Shown piece by piece: positions 36,745-48,241 of a DNA stretch of 64,000 nt. Numbering within the stretch: position 1 is the first letter of the stretch; every line of letters starts with the position of its first letter. Under the pieces are notes generated by a model. That model was not told the origin of the DNA. It searched no databases and saw nothing but the letters and a program-made list of their open reading frames with translations. Origin of the DNA: Inga oerstediana (lineage: Eukaryota > Streptophyta > Magnoliopsida > Fabales > Fabaceae); assembly GCA_963210345.1 (NCBI GenBank), contig OY723411.1, forward strand, positions 32,321,130 to 32,385,129. The letters are read 5' to 3'. Position numbers and translations under genes: made by a program.

Positions 36745-38046
36745 GTTATGGAGATGATACAACCATGAGAAGGCGGTAGAGGTCGAGGTAGAGGCCGAGG
36801 TCGAGGGCGTGGTAGACATGGTACTAACGAGGGAGAATTAAGGCCTAACCCTATCCAGCAGCGAATCCTGGATTTATTGGAACAACAACAACAAACCATG
36901 AATGAGATAAGAGTTGACCACTAAGGAGTATAGCAGAGGGAGGATCACCTGGAGAATTGCATGGATGAGTTCATGTGGGGGAATTATGAAGAAATCCATG
37001 AAGAACCTCCGCTAGCAAATCTACCACTAGAGCCTGAGGTGGATATCCAAGCTTGGCTGAGTAGATGTAGTAAATAGCAACCACCTATGTTCAAAGGGAA
37101 ATTTGATCCTCAACAAGCAGAAGACTGGTTAGCTCGTTTGGACAAGATCTTTGATATGTTGCAATGTCCAGATGAGGTGAAAGATCGGTTAGCCATATAT
37201 AAGTTGGAAGGAGATGCTGATCGCTGGTGGAAAGGTATGGACCTCATCCTGAAGGGGAAGAATTCTCCGATCACATGGGCATTATTCCAAGAGGAATTTA
37301 ACAAGAAGTACTTTCCTCCGACTGTTAAGAGAGAGAAAGAGAAAGAGTTCCTCAGCATCAAGCAGCACGATCGGGAGAGTTTTGATGACTATCTGGCCCG
37401 ATACATCCGACTATCACGCTACTTGTCATATGCCAAGCTGAACGACAATGATGAGTGGAATTCAGATATGATGATAGAGGGGCTGAGACCTGAGTTCAAG
37501 GAGAGGCTGATCTCCCAACACTTCACCAAATTTAGCAAAGCGGCAGAGGAGTGCCGATACATCGAGAAACGTCTGACAAGCTAGTTAACACAGACTGGGA
37601 ATCGTAGTGCTTCCGAGAGTGGTAGCTCCGCGCAAAAGCGAAAGGATCAGAGTGGATATTCCGGAGGGGATCCTAAGAGGCCAAATCAATCTGGGGGCCG
37701 AGGAGGCCAGAGTTCTTCTGGAAGCAGGAGTTGTTGGCGCTGCCAGAAGCCAATTCACCCTGGTAGATCTTCCAGCGGAATTTTGTTTAGGGCAGACCCG
37801 AGTAGACTACCTGTCTGTTTTGTGTGCAATAAGCCGGGACATATGGCCAGGGATTGTCCACAAAAGCATCAGCAGCATGAGACAAGACCCAAAGCTTCTG
37901 GCAAGGTCTATACACTGACACAGGAAGAAGCCAGAAAGTCTCCGGAGCTGATTCAAGGTATGATTTCTTTGAACAGCAGCTTAGTATATGTTATGTATGA
38001 TTTTGGTACAAGCTATTCATTCATTACATACAACTGCATGAGATGA
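36745..38046 (+). pseudogene. Chromovirus gag and protease remnant
   Basis: The frame is broken by several stops. The gag core at 37087-37584 is open and shows the Retrotrans_gag pattern: ADRWWKGMD, TWALFQEEFNKKYFP, EFLSIKQHDRESFDDY and RLISQHFTKFSKAAEECR. A zinc knuckle follows at about 37813-37857 (CFVCNKPGHMARDC, intact C-x2-C-x4-H-x4-C). The protease region at 37960-38046 reads YVMYDFGTSYSFI, where the usual active site is D-S-G-A. The Ser and Ala of that site are replaced, so the enzyme would be dead. The RGRG-rich stretch near 36780-36815 is a basic gag leader. Confidence 0.8.
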
Positions 38047-38199
38047 TTATGTTTATCGATGCATAAATCCCCGTACAATTTAGTTGTATCTACGCCTAAG
38101 GGCATTCGAATTATGACAGCCGAAGTTTGTTTAAATTGAGTGGTAAATGCTGAGGGGCACGAATCGACCGTAGTTGGGGAAGTGAAGCTCTCAATTGAT

Positions 38200-38900
38200 T
38201 TGAAACCTGGAGCAGGTCCAATTTCTAAAACCCTATATCATATTGTACCAAGCGAGACAGCAGAGCTAAAGAAGCAGATCAAGGAACTACCTGAGGAAGG
38301 GTTCGTATGACCTAGCGTATCACCCTGGAGTGCTCCAGTGCTCCTCGTAAAGAAGAAAGACAGAAGCTTGCATCTCTGTATCGATTACTGAGAGTTGAAC
38401 AGGGTGATCGTTATGAACAAGTATCCGTTCCCTAGAACTGATGATTTGCTCGATCAAATGTCTGGTTCCCGTGTATTGTCAATGATCGACTTGCGATCGG
38501 GATACCATCAGTGAGGGTAAAAGCAGAGGATGTAGCAAAGATTGCTTCTAGAACCAGATACAGGCATTACGAGTTCCTAGTGATGCCATTCGGGTTTACT
38601 AATGCACCTGTTGTGTTTATGGACTACATGAATTGAATCTCCAGTCCACACTTAGATCAGTTCATTGTAGTCTTCATTGATGATGTACTGATACACTCAC
38701 GGAGTAAGGCTGAACGCGAAAAGCATCTGAAAACTGTGTTAAACGTATTATGGGATAGGCAATATGCCAATTTGAGCAAGTGTGAGTTCTGGCTTGCAGA
38801 GGTAAGATTTCTGGGCCACGTAGTTGCTCAACAAGGGATCCTAGTAGACCCTGGTAAAGTGGAAGCAGTACTGAACTAAGAAGGCCAGAAACTATGGTTG
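38200..38900 (+). pseudogene. Chromovirus reverse transcriptase remnant
   Basis: Recognisable RT blocks with interspersed stops: SPWSAPVLLVKKKD, LHLCIDY, YPFPRTDDLLDQMSGS, MIDLRSGYHQ, MPFGFTNAPVVFMDYMN, FIVVFIDDVLIHS (FIDD catalytic box) and LSKCEFWLAEVRFLGHVV. Stop codons replace conserved positions (for example after SLHLCIDY). A decayed RNase H piece continues to about 39480 (DDDCERSFREL, LNYPIHKLE). Confidence 0.8.
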
Positions 38901-39510
38901 TGATACGCAATTTTCTGAGTCCAGTTGATTATTATAAGTAGCTCAATAATAGTAGCCTTGTTCAGGACCGCGATCTTATGCCCTCAGGGTCGTGTGTTTG
39001 AGGCTACGGGAGACAAAAGAAATGCGGTTGAGTTGGAGGGGCCACAGATATCCTGGTGAGTCCACGCTCGTAGTCTGCTCGTAGTCCCTGGATTGGGGAA
39101 GTGCGGGGTGTGACAATAAAAAGGATGAGATGTTTATATCAAAATTTCCTAAAACTCAACATTATGCATGGGATGATGATTGTGAGAGGAGCTTCAGAGA
39201 GCTTTAACGAAAAATTTATTAAAGTACCAATATTGATAATCCCAGATCTATAGTAGGCGATTGTTGTCTTCACTAATGCCAGATGGCATGGATTGGGAAG
39301 GGAATTGAGTCCCAGATGCAAGCAGGAATAGATTGAGATGAGAATTGATGCAAGCCAAGTGAGAGCATATGCATCATGTCAGCTGAAGCTTCAGGAATTG
39401 AACTATCCCATCCATAAACTTGAGTAGATGGTAATAAAGTTTGCTTTGGAATCTGGAAATGTTGCCTTCATTGCGTAGTTGTGGAATTGTATTGCGACCA
39501 CAAAGATTGA

Positions 39511-39630
39511 AAGTTCTGAACGGAGAGGACTACCTAAGGTGAAATCTGATCGGAGAGGGCTACCTACGGTGAAATCTGAACAGAAAGGGCTACCTAAGGG
39601 AAGTTCTGACCGGAGGGGGGCTGACCAGGT
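39511..39630 (+). repeat. Four 30-bp tandem repeats
   Basis: Exact 30-bp spacing: units at 39511, 39541, 39571 and 39601. Core GAAATCTGAYCGGAGAGGGC followed by TACCTAMGGT. They sit directly after the truncated RNase H remnant. Confidence 0.88.
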
Positions 39631-39661
39631 GTATGGGCACCTGTGTGAAGCACCGTGTACA

Positions 39662-39777
39662 GAACCCTAGAGTGCAGCCACCATGACGATAAACCCTAGA
39701 GTGCAGCCACCGTGACGATGAACCCGCGAGTGTAGCCACCGTGACGACGAACCCTAGAGTGCAGTCACCATAACATT
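39662..39777 (+). repeat. Four 29-bp tandem repeats
   Basis: Units at 39662, 39691, 39720 and 39749. Core ACCCTAGAGTGCAGCCACC then RTGACGAT. A different sequence from the 30-bp array 32 bp upstream. Together they lie where the rest of RNase H and the whole integrase should be. Confidence 0.9.
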
Positions 39778-40039
39778 GAATTGTAGAATAGAGCTATAGG
39801 AACGTTGGCTCTCAATAATGGTCCGTTGTAATGAATTCCATATTAAAGGAATTTTTTATAAGAGTTTATATGGCTCAGAATGATTCAAGCAGAATCGGGC
39901 CAAGGTCTGGCATAGAGAAACACAGATTTTAGGTGCAGTCAGGTATTATGGAGATTCCTGTGGGACTCTTATTTAATCATCCTGACATTATTGATGCACA
40001 AAAGAGGAGATAAACCTCAAAGTGAGTACCACATCGCTT

Positions 40040-40322
40040 TGCCACCGAATCTGAGCAGGCTACCTGATGTTTTCCATGTTTCCCAGTTGAAAAGTACCAA
40101 CCTGCTCCAGAACATGTAATAGAGTATGAAGACATGGAAATGCATGAAGATTTGACTTACGAAGTCATGCCTGACCAAATCATTGATCGACAGGAGAAGC
40201 AGCTCAGGAATAAGAGCATTCCATTAGTCAAGATAGTCTGGAAAGGGTTATCACCCAAAGAGGTTATGTGGGAAACAGAGGAAAGTATAAGGAAGTGTTA
40301 CCCAGAATTTATGGTTGCGTAG
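40040..40322 (+). pseudogene. Chromodomain region at the end of the chromovirus integrase
   Basis: After a remnant of the integrase C-terminus near 40045-40090 (HIALPPNLSRLPDVFHVSQL), the frame 40134-40322 encodes the chromodomain: TYEVMPDQIIDRQEKQLRNK, then IPLVKIVWKGLSPKEVMWET and E..IRKCYPEF, stopping at 40322. In this lineage the domain guides insertion by binding modified histone H3. The integrase catalytic core is absent. Confidence 0.75.
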
Positions 40323-40367
40323 GTGTAGCAAATTTCGGGGACAAAATTTATTTAAGTGGGGGAGAAC

Positions 40368-42672
40368 TGTAACACCCCAAAATTTATATTCACCAAATAT
40401 ATTGTAATTATTTGGGAAATTCAATAAAATGGTGAATATTCATGAATTTGGAATTTATAAATTTCATAAATGTTCAATTTCATGGAAATTGGGCAAAAAT
40501 AATTATGGAATTAATTTGGGTAATTTAAAAAGCCCAATATTAAGGTCCAAAAATGAAGGAATATTAGAGAAAATATTTGGTCCAAAAATATATGGAAATT
40601 GGCCAAAGAAAAATAAGAGAAGAAATTGGATTAGAAGGATAATGGCAAAATCGTAATTTTGCTAAAATAGCACAAAATAAATTATTTTTCAATTAATTGA
40701 AGTTAATTTCAATTAATTAAGGAAAATAAATTTTAAAAATATATTTAGAATATTTTAGTTAATTTAATATGAATTTATGGAAAATTTGAGCAAAAAGTGC
40801 AATTTTGACCAAATTTGAGACTTTACGTGTAAACGTAACCGGAACAAGTTGTGTAGCCAATTGAGACCATAGGGAGGGACCCCTAGGTGTCTCCTACATG
40901 TTTCAAGAGGAAGAAAATATTGGTTGGGATTAATGAGCTTGGTTACACATAGATAGAGTTTATTTACATAAAAGTGATTTTTGAAAGTTTTGGAAATTGT
41001 TAAACAATTAAAGTATAATATTATATATATTATAAAACACATATGCATCTTCATCCTCAGCCCATTTCCGTCGCACACATCAGCTGAATGAAGAGTGAGA
41101 ACGTTTGGACTTGTAGAGAGAGAAAGGAGAAGAAAAATCACAAGGTAAGCCGATTTCTCCGACGATTTAGCTTCTAACGCGTGTAACTCCGATCCTAAGC
41201 TACTCCTCTTTGTTCTTTAAGGTTTGAAAGCTCAAAATCTGTTGTTGAGCACTTAGGGCTGTTGTTGATCACTTAGGGTTTTCAGCAATATTTGGTAAAA
41301 ACTTGTGGGAGCTTGAGGTAACTTCCAAACCTTCGTACATTAACTATTCTGGTTGCTGTGGGCAATTTAATCGGTGAAATTTCGCCGGATTGCCATTGGT
41401 TTTAAATTTTGGAAAAGTGTGTTCCTAAGGGTTATGCTGCCAAATTTTAGTTCAAATGGTTGTTATAACTCAATTAGATGGTTAATAAAGTGATTAGGAG
41501 TATAAAGGAACGCGTTTACGGAGTCGAAATCACAAAACACCGATTTTGCCCGGAGGACTCCATAATTTCGGTCAGGGCCAGATCTAGGGGTAGGAGTTGT
41601 ATTTTTAATGATTTAATGATTCCATTGGATTCAGTGGCCAAAAATAGGTGGGGTTACAGTTGGGCAATTTTTCGGAAAAGGCCGAAAAAGCATAATTACG
41701 GAAACACCCCTAAAACCCTAAAAGTAGGGCTGCCAAGGGCAATTTCGTAATTTGATATTGAATTTGGTAATTTTGAGCCCGGAAATGGATTCCTTGGACA
41801 AAAATACATCAGGATAGCCCTAGTCAAAAATTTAGGAAAACGTGCCAACGGGCAGGGTAAGGTGGGGCTGGGCCGGGTCCCAGGGTCATTTTGGTAAATT
41901 TTCACCATACGCTAATATAACCACAAGAAACACTATGGAAGAGTCTAAAATGATACTTGGATAGGTTATGACCTATTTCTTGTACATTTAATATTTTAGG
42001 ACCGAATCGGGAGCCGAAAGTTGACACGATTTATGAGGCACACAGAAAGGGGTCGATAGAACTTCGAGGTAGGGACATTATCCTTCATACATCATGCCAT
42101 AGTTTTATGATTGTGTGGATGCCATTGTTTGTAAATGCGCTTTATTAATCAACATGTTTTGCCCAGAGAGGGGCCAGTAGTGCTAGAGGCACTTATACTG
42201 GAGTTGGCGGAAGACCAACCGGTGCAGATTAGTGGGGCTGGGCCCTACTCATGTATACATGCAGATGTATGTTTATATTGTTCATTAATTGGTGCATACA
42301 TGGCATATATCATATTTACTTTTCACATTTTCTATGAACGATAGCATGTTTCTACTGGGATTCTTCAGAATCTCACCCCTTTTTCTAAACCAAACATCTC
42401 AGCGGGCGCCAGTGGATCAAAAGGCAAGAATGTAGACCAAGGGAAGTAATTGGCATGTGCCTCGAGGCAAATATAAAGTTCGTGGTTATAGATAGTCTAT
42501 GTCTAAAATACTTTTGGATATTTTGTAATAGTGGTGTATATTGTCGCATTCTGTATAGTTGGTTTTGGACTGTAAACAAATACTTTTATCAGTATATATG
42601 TACTCTTTTGTATGCCTGTGGAACTTGGTCTCTATTACTCTGTGTATATAGAAATGGGAACGGGTGTTGACA
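40368..42672 (+). mobile_element. 3' LTR of the chromovirus (complete)
   Basis: Starts TGTAACACCCC, directly after the polypurine tract AAGTGGGGGAGAAC (40354-40367), and ends GTTGACA. 2305 bp. Compared with the 5' LTR it has an extra ~30-bp tandem duplication near 41245-41280 (GTTGTTGAKCACTTAGGG twice) and several small indels. Confidence 0.9.
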
Positions 42673-42881
42673 CTATTCATTCGTTCTAAAACTCTATGAA
42701 GCATATACCTTGTCTACTAACATATAAATGTCATAATGAGATAAAGGTATAGATGGAAACAAAAAAACACTGGAGCCTTCTGTAAAAAATAGGGATCAAC
42801 AATATATATTCATACGGTTTTCACAATGGAAGAAAATTAAGAATTCTGTTCCCAAGAAAAAGGTCTATGCTCTGATACCAC
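42673..42881 (-). other. Outer copia element: leader and Met-tRNA primer site
   Basis: Short leader segment. At 42869-42880 the plus strand reads GCTCTGATACCA, the complement of the Met-tRNA primer site, 1 bp from the LTR edge at 42882. Confidence 0.85.
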
Positions 42882-43224
42882 TGTTGGATTTCGGGCATAC
42901 CTAAAATCCGATTGACTCACTGAGTATCTACACTAGATCGGAGCACCGATTCGGACTCTGATCATGTTATATGGTAGATTTACCATACAGATGGAGATGA
43001 ACCATAAGAGAGGTTTTTTGGAAGTTTTTCTCATAATAAAAACCAACTGACTACCATAATCTATTACTCCCATATTTCACGTACAGGGAGTTACAAATTT
43101 GAATTTCAACTTATAAAGATAAAACTCCTTATTCAAACTCAAACTTTTTCATAATTTTATAATAGCCCCCACTAAATTGGGCTTGGGCTTGATCCACCAA
43201 GGGTGTACCAGACATATTCCAACA
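42882..43224 (-). mobile_element. 5' LTR of the outer copia element
   Basis: Matches 14729-15070. The plus-strand edges are TGTTGGATTTCGG and ATATTCCAACA. Next to it are the primer site (inside) and the CAGAG target duplication (outside). Roughly one substitution per 10-15 bp separates the two LTRs, so this element is older than the SIRE-like insertion within it. Confidence 0.9.
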
Positions 43225-44870
43225 CAGAGCAAGATACCATACTTTATCCTCAAAGCTCGAACTTTTTCTTACTTGCCTTAGGTACACAAGCAGCAATCTA
43301 AGGCTTTATTACAGCTGGTAAAAAAGGGTTGTAAGGCTTTACATATTAAATTATGCAGTGAAAACTATCAAAATATGCAAGAAGACAATTGATAACTCCA
43401 TGTTTCATGAGAAGGAAAAAATGATGAGTAGAAGAGTAAGAATAAGAAGAAACTAGAGAGTAGTACTTTCTGCTCGTTGTTGTGGTTAGCACCTAGACTT
43501 TTCTTTTGAAGAAAGGCAATTGATGTTAGTGGGGGAGAAAGTCCGAGATTGAAAAGGAGAAAAATCAGGGAGAGGCAAGGAAAGAGGTGAAGCTTCGCTT
43601 TGTAGTCCACTAAACCTTGGCATTTTTTTAAATTTTTTAAACAATAAAATAAGTAAAACTACTTGGCTAACACATGAGATTGAACCTGTATGAGTTAGCT
43701 CATTTTGGTTGGACAGAGCTTGCCACATCTACAAAATTGTTCAACCTTTTGAATCTTTTAATGGAGGAGCAATAGTGCCTTGGTTTCTAAACTTCTGAGA
43801 CAAAATTGCCCTCTTGAAAACATGCAACAAGCTCAATACCCATTAGTGAAAGCTTATGAGGCATTTTTACCCCTTAACCCTATATGTAAAAGTAAAATTT
43901 ATTTGCTAATTTACCCTTAATACTAAATTCCTAATTTACTTCATAGTTTGTAGACTTTTAGATTTTACTAAATTCCTAATTAAGGTTAGTTAGTGGGAAT
44001 TAAATGTGTGTAAATAAAAAACTAGTTATATTTAGTAAAATTCTAATACGAAATTCCTAATTTACCCTTAATTAACTCGTAAGACTAAATTTCTAATTTA
44101 TTTGTAAATAAAGTATTTGGCATATCCAATATCTTTTAATTTATAAAAAAACAAATCTCATCGCGTGATAGGAATATCTGGTTATCTACTATTAGTGTTT
44201 GTATGAAAAGGGTACTTATCTGCTTGTTTCTCTCCTTTGAAAACTTTCTCTTTGATCAAGATTATTGGTTTCTATATATATTTATATAGAAGAGAGGTCC
44301 TGAAAAGGTATGGGAGGAGTAAAAGAGAATTGAGAAGTATGAAGCAGATGGACTGCTGGGTTATTTAGATAGGTTAATAAAGAAATCAATAAAGAAAAAT
44401 GATGGATGAGTGCAGAAAATTGTAGAAGTAAAGAACAGAATGCTTAAAATGCCAGAAAGGTGGTAATCCGCACCATCTTGATGATAAGCGAGTGAATGAT
44501 GAAAATGAAAATTAAAATGATACAAGAAAGGCGGTAGTCCGCACCTTCTACACTGGGAACAAAAAGTAAAGTGTAGAAAAGTAAATGCGAACCAGTAATA
44601 GTTAACGAAAGGCTTTATTTAAGAACATAAGAAAACAAAAAAATGAAACAGAAGATTATAAAACAAAAAGAGGCTTACAAGAGGATCTCACTCTACAGAC
44701 ACTCTTACAAAACTCTCTCTAAAAACAAGCATGGTCTTGAAAGGGACCTTACATTGGCTTTTTATAGAGGCTTGAGGTTAATCTGACAGTCTTGATTCAT
44801 TTGATTTGATGGTCTACATGTCTTGGTTTGTTTTTATGTGCAAGTTTATCTAGCATGCGTGTCCTTAGGC
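43225..44870. other. Flank of the copia nest: possible exon, then AT-rich repeats
   Basis: At 43262-43275 a splice-acceptor-like CTTACTTGCCTTAG precedes an open frame, 43276-43386 (starts VHKQQSKALLQLVKKGCKAL, stop TGA). No family was recognised. From 43880 to 44110 the phrase AAATTCCTAATTTACCC recurs several times. At 44450-44560 a motif GGYGGTARTCCGCACC is present twice. The stretch 44640-44870 resembles a copia LTR (ACTCTACAGACACTC) but no edges could be fixed. Confidence 0.3.
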
Positions 44871-44874
44871 AGCT

Positions 44875-45299
44875 TGTAATATCCCAAATTTTTGGCTTAG
44901 AAGCTTGAAAATAAGTCTAAATCAAGTAGACTACTAAGTTCAATTTAGCAAGAGTCCCAAGAATGGCTGTAATGCCCCAAATTCTGATTAAGGGCTAATG
45001 ATAATTATTGAGAATTAATTGTGATTTAAAGATTAAATTATTATATGTTTTGTGGCATTTTCGGTAAATGTGCCAAAATTAGGGAAAATTGTAAGAATGG
45101 AAAATTTGTCGATTAATTAATCGGTAATTAATGAGGAAATTAATTGCTAACTAAAGAGAAATGAGATTTGTGACCAAATGGCTAATAGAGTGGTTAGAGT
45201 AACTAATTAGTTACTCATTTTATAAGAGCCAATGAGGTTGAGACACTTGGCAAGCTTATATCATGAGAGAGAAGAGAGAAAAGTCAAATGGGCCCTTTG
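44875..45299 (+). mobile_element. Two overlapping starts of gypsy LTRs
   Basis: TGTAATATCCCAAATTTTTG at about 44875 and TGTAATGCCCCAAATTCTG at about 44965 both have the TGTAAY-CCC start of Tekay/Del-type LTRs. The first resembles the start of the minus-strand LTR ending at 48688 (shared CTAAGT...TTTAGCAAGA). Each is cut short, and neither has a matching end here. Confidence 0.5.
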
Positions 45300-45366
45300 G
45301 AGAAATTTCATTAAATTAATAATGTTCAAAGTACAATGATTGGCCCTTTGGACATAATTTCCAACA
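45300..45366 (-). repeat. 67-bp fragment of the solo-LTR family
   Basis: Matches the first ~67 bp of the LTRs at 4230-5769 and 8107-9652 (minus-strand TGTTGGAAATTATGTCC...). It ends sharply at both sides, so it is a small relic rather than a full insertion. Confidence 0.65.
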
Positions 45367-46606
45367 CAACATACTCATGGCCATGGCATAAATAGAAACA
45401 GAGCTACAATCATTTATATATGTTTCACATAATCAAGCATGGCGATAACATGCATCAAAACACCAACTCTTATTCTTTCCACGTATGCTCCAGTACCGCT
45501 TACTCACGATCAGGGCGAACTTCAAACCCTATAACCAAAATCAAGGACATAGGGTTATTCTTTATTCCAAATCCTTACTTTCATTACACTTAAAGTTACT
45601 TACCATTCATGACTTTTAGGAGGCTAATCAAAGCCTAAACATATGCCTAAAGGCTTGGGAAAACACTATACCAAGAATCATCTTTCAGAAGTGCTAAAAT
45701 ACTTATTTTTGGGGGGTTGCCCGTGGCCCACAAATCCACTGGCCGTGGGAAAAAATAGGTCAGAAACATTTGGGCTGCGGCTAAGAAAATCCTGTTTCTT
45801 GGCTAGACTTCCAAAAATCATAACTAATTCCATAAAAATAGAAATGAGGTGATTCTAAAGCCAAATAAAAGCTATTTAAGTCCTCTTCATAAGACAAATA
45901 TGGACCATTACTAGAAATCACCAAAATATTCCAAAATTACACAAAACTCAACACTGCATCAAAACATATTCTAGTTTCAACATCAAAGTTTGGACAATAA
46001 TATCTCCCAGCTTACAAAATGAAATGACACAAATTATTGTCCATTTTGAAGCTTGAAATGTGAACTTTAAGACTGGAAAGTTTTATAATTTTTAGACCTC
46101 ATTTGCCCAGTCAAAACGTCCACACAAGAAGACTGCCCAGAACAGACTTCCAATGGACAGCATTTCCAGTTTTGCAACCAATGTGTCTAATCCAATCCAA
46201 ACCAATTCCAATGACTAAATGCTACAACATGACACCAGTTTCAACACAAAACACAACCCAATTCCACCAATTACATTCCACACTAAATTATAGCAAAATC
46301 AGGGTAAAATTCCACAAATCACAAAACTCATCCACAAATCACAATACTTAAGTCAAAAGGCATCAAATACTCACCTCTTCCTCTTTCTCAAACAAATTCC
46401 TTGATTCTTTATCTTTCCAAATTCCCACAAGCTCTCAAACACCTCCTTGTAAAAATTTAAAACCACAGAGATCAAGCTCTCATCACTATGAACAATATTA
46501 AAGAAGGGTATTTGAGCTAAAGAGGACAAATAGAGCACCATACCTTGACTTCCTTCTTTCTCTTTCCTCCCTCTCATAGACGACAATGGAGGAACAAGAG
46601 AGAGAT

Positions 46607-48031
46607 GAGAGTGATAAGTAAAATATTTGCATATTTATTTTCCCTTATATAATGATTTTATGGACGATATTTGAGCTTAATATAATAAATTTGGATGTAA
46701 TTAATAAATAAATAATGTTTTTGGAATAAATAGTATTTTAAAATAAAAAAATGGAATTTACTGTAACAATGTCAATATTGTAGCAGGTCACTGTAGCAGC
46801 CATCGGATACTATAGCTGGGTTCCGGCATTCACTGTAGCAGCCGATGGATATTGTAGCTGTTGCCGAAGCACACGGTTTTTCCCCTATAAATAGAGATCA
46901 AGGCCAAGCTCAAGAGGGGAGGGGAAGAAGAGAAGTAGAGGTTTCCTTCTCCGACAGGGAGAAGTCCTTTTCTGACCGGAAGATATCTTTCTCTGACATT
47001 TCTGAGTTCATTGTATTATTTCTTTAGATTTATTTTCATGCATTGTATTACATTTTGCATGCCTTCATCTTGGAAGACTTAGGATTGTATTACATTTTGC
47101 ATGCCCTCATCTTGGAAGGCTTAGGGTTGTATTATATTTTGCATGCCGCCTACATGGAAGGTTTTACCTCCTAAATAGAAAGCTAGATTTCTTCATTTTT
47201 CATGCATCTTTTGGTTGTATATTTATGTTTGAGAATTTAATATTCAAGTTTTATGCAGTATTTATGAGGATTTCATTCTAGTTTTATGTAATGTTAATTT
47301 ATTTTTCTTTTTTTTTAATTTCATCATGTGCTAAATTTCCATTTTCCTAGGGTGATAACGTAGCTTACTAATGACGGATTGAATCTTAACTTATTAAATC
47401 TAGTTTTAATTTCTCCTTCATGATTGAGTTTTTATTATTATTGTTAATGCTTTCATTTGACTGGCCATCTTTTGAATGATTCCAATATGTATGTTGAGAC
47501 CGAAAGGAGATACATATGTGTAGACCCTATAATTAAAACCATGACTTGCATATGAAATAGGAATATATTCATATGAGTTGTGTAGTCTTACTGAGTTCTA
47601 TAAATCTTAATGCATAATTAATTGCTTAAATTCATATAGGAATATATTGGATTAGCAATTAATTATAGAATTGGTTGACCTTGGAAGAGGCTAGTAATTA
47701 AATTAGGGAAACTCAACTATCAATCATGTGGAATAAATTGGGCTAGGATAGATAAATGATTCAATTCAAAATTTGTTAAGTGAAATCTAATCCCTAAGGC
47801 TTTTTCTCATATTTTCTTTCTTATCATCTGCACTCATATTTAATTGTTTTTCTTTTATTTTGTACTCTCAATCACCAACTAATCGATCAACTAAATAGAT
47901 TTAAAATTGCCTATTTTGGTACTTAGTGCTCAATCCTCATGGGAACGATACTCTACTTACTTTTATATTACTTGATTACGACAGTGTACACTTGCACTAT
48001 TTAATACATCATCTACACTTGTATCAGAGAG
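46607..48031 (+). mobile_element. Solo Athila/Tat-type LTR (GAGAG target duplication)
   Basis: The LTR body 46612-48026 (1415 bp) starts TGATAAGTAAAATATTTG and ends ACACTTGTATCA. The duplication GAGAG is exact at 46607-46611 and 48027-48031. Its 3' part, CAATCCTCATGGGAACGATA then GTGTACACTTGCAC, is the conserved end of plant Athila/Tat/Retand LTRs. A promoter-like CCCTATAAATAGAG lies at 46883-46896. About three 42-bp repeats (TTGTATTACATTTTGCATGC) lie at 47040-47165. No internal domains remain. Confidence 0.88.
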
Positions 48032-48241
48032 ATGATGAAGATGAAAATGGGCAGATTTTTTGCCCCCAAAACTCCAAATAAGGGAGAGAGAAGAGAGAAA
48101 GAGTGTTGAACTTTTGACCAAGATCCAAGGGTCCAAAAAGTGCCCTATGTCATACACCTAATCCATCTTCCATGAGCTCACATACACACACATACACTTG
48201 ATTCCACCCCTTGATTTCTACACAAATCAATCTCAACCATT

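Larger units (their letters stand above)
34405..42672 (+). mobile_element. Tekay/Del-type Ty3/gypsy chromovirus, deleted
   Basis: Two LTRs (34405-36631 and 40368-42672) flank a Met-tRNA primer site, gag, protease remnant, RT, part of RNase H, a chromodomain and a polypurine tract. The TGTAACACCCC start of the 3' LTR and the chromodomain at the C-terminus place it in the Tekay/Del lineage. The integrase and connection regions are missing. The first ~60 bp of the 5' LTR are absent, so no target duplication can be read; the right flank is CTATT. It lies inside the leader of the outer copia element. Confidence 0.85.
14724..43229 (-). mobile_element. Outer Ty1/copia element carrying nested insertions
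   Basis: The LTRs at 14729-15070 and 42882-43224 match in length (342 and 343 bp) and sequence. Both start TGTTGGAATATGTCTGG on the minus strand and end with CA. The 5-bp target duplication CAGAG occurs at 14724-14728 and 43225-43229. A Met-tRNA primer site lies inside the right LTR and a polypurine tract inside the left LTR, so the element reads on the minus strand. Without its two later insertions (21119-33790 and 34405-42672) it is about 7.6 kb. The internal region is heavily decayed. Confidence 0.88.

Noticed and set aside
43368..43728. Two overlapping minus-strand 80-codon frames with hydrophobic stretches
   Set aside because: Mutually overlapping, no homology recognised, and hydrophobicity follows from AAGAAG-rich complementary DNA.
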